Assembly: GCA_033763835.1 (NCBI GenBank)
Contig: JANRJS010000037.1
Location: forward strand, 124,001-188,000
DNA length: 64,000 nt
From: JAPKYZ01 sp033763835
GTDB lineage: Bacteria > Acidobacteriota > Terriglobia > Bryobacterales > Bryobacteraceae
Reading direction: 5' to 3'
Under the pieces are notes generated by a model. It worked only from the letters and a program-made list of their open reading frames with translations. It had not been told where the DNA came from and did not search any database. Both the position numbers and the translations under genes were made by a program. Of the stretch, positions 60,485 through 64,000 are shown in pieces. The stretch's first letter is position 1; every line of letters starts with the position of its first letter.

Positions 60485-62591
60485 TGCGTTCCTTTACCGG
60501 CTCCTACTCACGCTGGGGTCTCCCCTCATCATCGTCTACATCGCCGCGCGATTTTTGAGGAATCCCTCGTGGCGGGCGCATTTCGGCGAACGGCTGGGAT
60601 TCCTGCCCAAGACTAAGCTTCCGACGATCCCGGGCGGCATCTGGTTGCACGCGGTCTCGGTGGGCGAAGTGCAGTCGGCGGCGGGCTTGGTGCGGGCGCT
60701 ACAGAAGAAGTTCCCCGGCAGGCCGGTGTACGTTTCGGTCTCGACGGTCGCAGGGCGAAAGCTCGCCGAAGAGCGGCTTTCAGGACTCGCGGAGCGCATC
60801 TTCTACGCTCCGTTCGACTTTCCCTGGATCGTGCGGCGCGTGTTGCGTGCGATTCGCCCGTCGGCGCTCGTCGTGCTCGAGACGGAAATCTGGCCTTCGA
60901 TGTGGCGCGAGGCGAAGCGGTTCGGCTGCACCGTAACGGTTGTTAACGGAAGAATTTCGGATCGCGCGTGGCCGAAGTATCGAAGCGCCGCCTGGTTCTT
61001 CGGTCCCGTGTTGCGGCTGGCGGATCGAGTTCTGGCGCAAAGCGAATCGGACGCCGCGCGCTACCGGGAACTCGGTGCGAATGCGACGAACAACGGCAAC
61101 TTGAAGTACGATTTCGCTTTGCCGGGCGAGCCTCCCGCCGACTTGGCCGCTTGGATCGCCAGTGCCGCCCCGCGCCGCATCTTGATCGCGGCCTTGACGC
61201 TCGATCCCGAGGAATCGATCGCGTTGAAAGCGTGGCGCGCGCTGCCAGAGGGCACGCTACTCATCGTCGCACCGCGCCGCCCGGAACGATTCGACGAAGT
61301 AGCGGCGCTGCTCGGCCCCGATTGCGTGCGAAGGTCTCGGCTGGACCGTCTGTCTCCGATTCTGCTGCTCGACACGATCGGCGAACTCGCGAGTTTGTTC
61401 CAACTGCCCTATCCGCAAGTGGTGTTCGTCGGCGGCTCGATCAACACCTGGGGCGGGCACAACATTCTCGAACCGGCGTTCGCCGGCCGGGCGATCCTCA
61501 CCGGCCCGCACATGCAGAACTTCGCGGAAATCGACCGCGATTTCCGTGCCGCGGACGCCGTGCGGATCGTGAACGACGCGCGGGAGTTAGCCGAAGCCGC
61601 GCGGGAGTTGTTCGACCAAGACGGCGGCATGGGCGAACGGGCACGAGCGCTCGCCGAATCGAAACGCGGGGCAACCGGGCGCGCGGTGGCCGCCATAGAA
61701 CTCGGCTCGCCGCTCACGCACCGGCCTTGCGCGTGGTTCTTTGAAGGGTTTTCTTGGATCTGGAGAGCAGGCGTCGCGCTGGACCGCCGGTTTACCACAC
61801 CGAAACGCCTCCTCAAGCCCGTGGTCTCCGTCGGCGGACTGTCGATGGGCGGCGCGGGCAAAACGCCTTTCGTCCTGCGGCTCGCGGAAGTACTCGCCGC
61901 GCGCGGCCACCGCGTCGGCATACTGACTCGCGGCTACCGCCGACGAGACAAGGCGCCGATCGCCTATCCTCCCGGCGAGCGCGCTCCGATCGAACTCACG
62001 GGCGACGAAGCGCAACTCTTTCTCCGCGCGGGCCACGCCTGGGTGGGGATTGGCGCGGACCGCTACCTGACCGGCCGCCTGATCGAGAAGCACGTCGATC
62101 TATACCTGCTCGACGACGGATTTCAGCATTGGGCGCTTCACCGGGATCTCGATTTCGTTCTGCTCGACGAGCTCGACCCGTGGGCGGGCGGCGGAGTATT
62201 CCCCGCCGGATTGCTGCGCGAAGGACCGGAAGCGCTGGCCCGTGCGACGAGCGTCGTTCGCCCGCGTAAGATCGCCGTAAATCCGCCGCCACCCGGGCGC
62301 TACTCGGCGTTTTGCGGCATCGCCAACCCGGTTTCATTCCTGCGTACTCTGCGCGAGTGCCAAATCGAAATCGAAGATTGGCGGGAATTCCCCGATCATC
62401 ATAGATATACGTTGGAGAATTTAGCCGGACTAAAGCCCCCGATTTTGACGACAGCGAAGGATTTCGCCAATCTGCCGACAGGCGCTCCACTGGTTCAAGT
62501 CGTTGAAATTAAGATGGAAATCCCCAATGAAGCCTCTCTAATCGAATCGATCGAGGCCCACCTCGAAATGGCTGGTACAATTGGGACTTAA
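60477..62591 (+). CDS. WaaA-LpxK fusion: Kdo transferase / lipid A 4'-kinase
   Basis: 704 aa from TTG 60477 (no ATG is available before the conserved region; the frame is open to 60396). Residues about 1-415 are Kdo transferase WaaA/KdtA: N-terminal membrane anchor, HFGERLGF with the catalytic Glu, WLHAVSVGEV, VLETEIWPSMWRE, FVGGSINTWGGHNILEPA. Residues about 420-704 are tetraacyldisaccharide 4'-kinase LpxK: GGAGKTPFV P-loop (about 458-466), ILTRGYRR, YLLDDGFQHWAL. LpxK acts just before WaaA in lipid A assembly, so one chain may carry out consecutive inner-membrane steps. 4 bp before ispH. Confidence 0.9.
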   Translation: MFIAFLYRLLLTLGSPLIIVYIAARFLRNPSWRAHFGERLGFLPKTKLPTIPGGIWLHAVSVGEVQSAAGLVRALQKKFPGRPVYVSVSTVAGRKLAEERLSGLAERIFYAPFDFPWIVRRVLRAIRPSALVVLETEIWPSMWREAKRFGCTVTVVNGRISDRAWPKYRSAAWFFGPVLRLADRVLAQSESDAARYRELGANATNNGNLKYDFALPGEPPADLAAWIASAAPRRILIAALTLDPEESIALKAWRALPEGTLLIVAPRRPERFDEVAALLGPDCVRRSRLDRLSPILLLDTIGELASLFQLPYPQVVFVGGSINTWGGHNILEPAFAGRAILTGPHMQNFAEIDRDFRAADAVRIVNDARELAEAARELFDQDGGMGERARALAESKRGATGRAVAAIELGSPLTHRPCAWFFEGFSWIWRAGVALDRRFTTPKRLLKPVVSVGGLSMGGAGKTPFVLRLAEVLAARGHRVGILTRGYRRRDKAPIAYPPGERAPIELTGDEAQLFLRAGHAWVGIGADRYLTGRLIEKHVDLYLLDDGFQHWALHRDLDFVLLDELDPWAGGGVFPAGLLREGPEALARATSVVRPRKIAVNPPPPGRYSAFCGIANPVSFLRTLRECQIEIEDWREFPDHHRYTLENLAGLKPPILTTAKDFANLPTGAPLVQVVEIKMEIPNEASLIESIEAHLEMAGTIGT

Positions 62592-62595
62592 GCTT

Positions 62596-63594
62596 ATGAG
62601 CGGAACGGGGACCTCCGCCCGGGCTCCACAGAAGAAAATCGTTCTTCTCAGCCCGCGTGGATTCTGCGCGGGAGTTGTGCGCGCCATCGATGTCGTACAA
62701 ATCGCGCTCGAAACGTATGGAGCGCCGATTTACGTGCGCCGGGAGATCGTCCATAACAAGCATGTGGTCGACGATCTACGGGCGGCGGGCGCGATCTTCG
62801 TCGAAGAGTTAAGCGAAGTTCCGGCCGGAGCGCGCGTCATTTTTTCGGCGCACGGCGTTTCTCCGGCGGTGCGGACCGAAGCGGCGGAACGCGGGCTGAG
62901 CGTCATCGACGCGACTTGCCCGTTGGTGACGAAGGTCCACCTTGAAGCGCTAAAGTTCGCGAAACAGGGCTACTCGCTGGTTCTGATCGGGCACAAGGAT
63001 CACGACGAGGTGATCGGCACGATGGGCGAGGTGCCCGATGCGATGGTGCTGGTGGAGACCGTCGAAGACGTGGACCGGCTGAACATCGCGAATCCCGAAA
63101 AAGTCGCTTATCTGACGCAAACGACTCTCTCGCTCGACGAAACCCGGGACATCGTGGCGCGTCTGCATGAACGGTATCCGAAGATTGTGGGTCCGAAGTC
63201 GCAGGACATCTGCTACGCCACCGAGAACCGGCAGATCGCGGTAAAGGCGGTCGCGCCGCTGTGCGAGTTGCTCCTCGTGGTGGGGAGTCAGAACAGTTCG
63301 AATTCGCGGCGGCTGGTCGAGGTTTGCGAGAAGACCGGCGTGCCCGCTTACCTGATCGACGATGAAGGCGACGTGAACCCGAAGTGGTTTTCGGGAGTTT
63401 CGACCGTAGCCGTTACCGCCGGGGCTTCCGCGCCGGAAAATCTCGTACAGCGGCTGATTACGTCCTTGCAGGATCGCGGGTACGGGGCGCTCGAAGAGGT
63501 CGAGATCAAGGAAGAGGACGTGCGCTTCTCGCTGCCGCCCGAACTGGCGGGAGCGCGGTTAACCCAAATCGCGCCAGCGGCCACCGCCGTATGA
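62596..63594 (+). CDS. ispH: 4-hydroxy-3-methylbut-2-enyl diphosphate reductase IspH
   Basis: 332 aa from ATG 62596; TACAAT (62576-62581) lies 14 nt upstream inside the lpxK 3' end. The three [4Fe-4S] cysteines are in PRGFCAGV, DATCPLV and DICYATENRQ. HNKHVV, FSAHGV, GHKDHDEV and the SSNS motif (GSQNSSNS) bind the diphosphate substrate. Last step of the MEP isoprenoid pathway, giving IPP/DMAPP for the hopanoid gene that follows. ATGA overlap with the next gene. Confidence 0.97.
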   Translation: MSGTGTSARAPQKKIVLLSPRGFCAGVVRAIDVVQIALETYGAPIYVRREIVHNKHVVDDLRAAGAIFVEELSEVPAGARVIFSAHGVSPAVRTEAAERGLSVIDATCPLVTKVHLEALKFAKQGYSLVLIGHKDHDEVIGTMGEVPDAMVLVETVEDVDRLNIANPEKVAYLTQTTLSLDETRDIVARLHERYPKIVGPKSQDICYATENRQIAVKAVAPLCELLLVVGSQNSSNSRRLVEVCEKTGVPAYLIDDEGDVNPKWFSGVSTVAVTAGASAPENLVQRLITSLQDRGYGALEEVEIKEEDVRFSLPPELAGARLTQIAPAATAV

Positions 63595-64000
63595 CACCTG
63601 TCCTGCAGATCGCGGAGACGGTGGAGACGCGCGCCTCGCAGACTTTGTCGCGCGCCGTGGAAGCGCTACTTGGCGAGCAGCACGAGTTGGGTTTCTGGTG
63701 GGCGGACCTGACCGCCGACACGACGCTCGAATCCGACTACATTCTGCTCGAGTTATGGCGGCACGCACCGGACGCGGATGGCGCTTGGAATCCGCCATCG
63801 CGGCCACGGATCGAGCGCGCCGTGCGGTCGATTCTCGCCCGTCAGTTGCCGGACGGCGGCTTCAACATCTACGCCGAAGGACCGTCGGAAATTAGCGCTT
63901 GCGTCAAGGCGTATTTCGCGCTGAAGGTCGCCGGCGTGCCCGCCGATTCGCGCGAGATGAAGCGCTTGCGGGAGCGCATTCTCGCCCTGGGCGGCATACA
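63591..64000 (+). CDS. shc: Squalene-hopene cyclase, 3' end outside window
   Basis: The first 136 codons are visible. ATG 63591 overlaps the ispH stop (ATGA). N-terminal features of bacterial squalene-hopene cyclase: ALLGEQHELGFWWADLTADT, LESDYILLELW, LARQLPDGGFNIYAEGPSEI (a QW-type repeat) and CVKAYFALKVAG. The catalytic DxDD motif would lie downstream. Makes the pentacyclic hopene skeleton for membrane hopanoids; coupling with ispH links precursor supply and hopanoid synthesis. Confidence 0.9.
   Translation, partial: MTPVLQIAETVETRASQTLSRAVEALLGEQHELGFWWADLTADTTLESDYILLELWRHAPDADGAWNPPSRPRIERAVRSILARQLPDGGFNIYAEGPSEISACVKAYFALKVAGVPADSREMKRLRERILALGGI

Overview
The window looks like a chromosomal segment of an Acidobacteriota bacterium, most likely Bryobacterales/Solibacterales. 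The evidence is taxon-typical protein types: an Oar-like TonB-dependent receptor, two acidobacterial VWFA-type secreted proteins, an NHL-repeat protein with the Solibacter-type C-terminal domain (TIGR03437-like), and a squalene-hopene cyclase behind IspH. GC is high. Many genes have a TAnnnT (-10-like) box only 5-16 nt before the start codon, often with no Shine-Dalgarno sequence. No rRNA, tRNA, CRISPR array, IS element or replication origin was recognised.

Layout. 0-7 kb: 3' part of a TonB-dependent receptor; efp; a two-component system followed by a STAS protein and a redoxin; an orphan NuoI-like ferredoxin. 7-16 kb: secA with a secreted protein, a decayed vapBC pair, a VWA protein, yceH, then a minus-strand set AIM24 / BI-1 / sugar-isomerase-like. 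16-29 kb: a secreted HEMGH metalloprotease, a 1036-aa NHL protein, a minus-strand run moaD-moaE fusion / VWA / Hfq-like / suhB, a broken ParDE-type module inside a 15-bp direct repeat, two FtsX/MacB-type permeases, Uma2, a YheT-type hydrolase and a GAF-ANTAR regulator. 29.7-36.2 kb: a tight minus-strand run Wzt-like ATPase / M24 peptidase / GH31-remnant protein / PQQ-type propeller / peroxiredoxin / epimerase. The peroxiredoxin has an in-frame UGA exactly at the peroxidatic cysteine with a bacterial-type SECIS hairpin behind it, so it is read here as a selenoprotein.

36.2-49.8 kb: a continuous minus-strand block of 15 phage structural genes (terminase, portal, scaffold, P22-type coat, connectors, tail tube, tail-assembly chaperone with an A AAA AAC slippery site, very short tape-measure candidate, distal tail proteins, 1306-aa tail hub). 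It has no integrase, repressor, replication or lysis gene and sits flush against host genes. It may be a reduced prophage or a domesticated, gene-transfer-agent-like or particle-forming element. A decayed alkylsulfatase gene lies at its upstream border.

50.4-64 kb: an RsbU-type phosphatase (a possible partner of the STAS protein at 5.4 kb), ribBA with a degenerate second domain, an intact vapBC, a fused two-domain acyltransferase (OlsF-like), a UshA-type nucleotidase, a cyclophilin, a small toxin-antitoxin-like pair, a WaaA-LpxK fusion acting on consecutive steps of Kdo-lipid A assembly, ispH, and the start of a squalene-hopene cyclase gene. The last part is therefore envelope lipid synthesis (lipid A, isoprenoid, hopanoid). 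Start codons were chosen by reading upstream sequence, overlaps and ribosome sites. All family names come from motif recognition, not from database searches.
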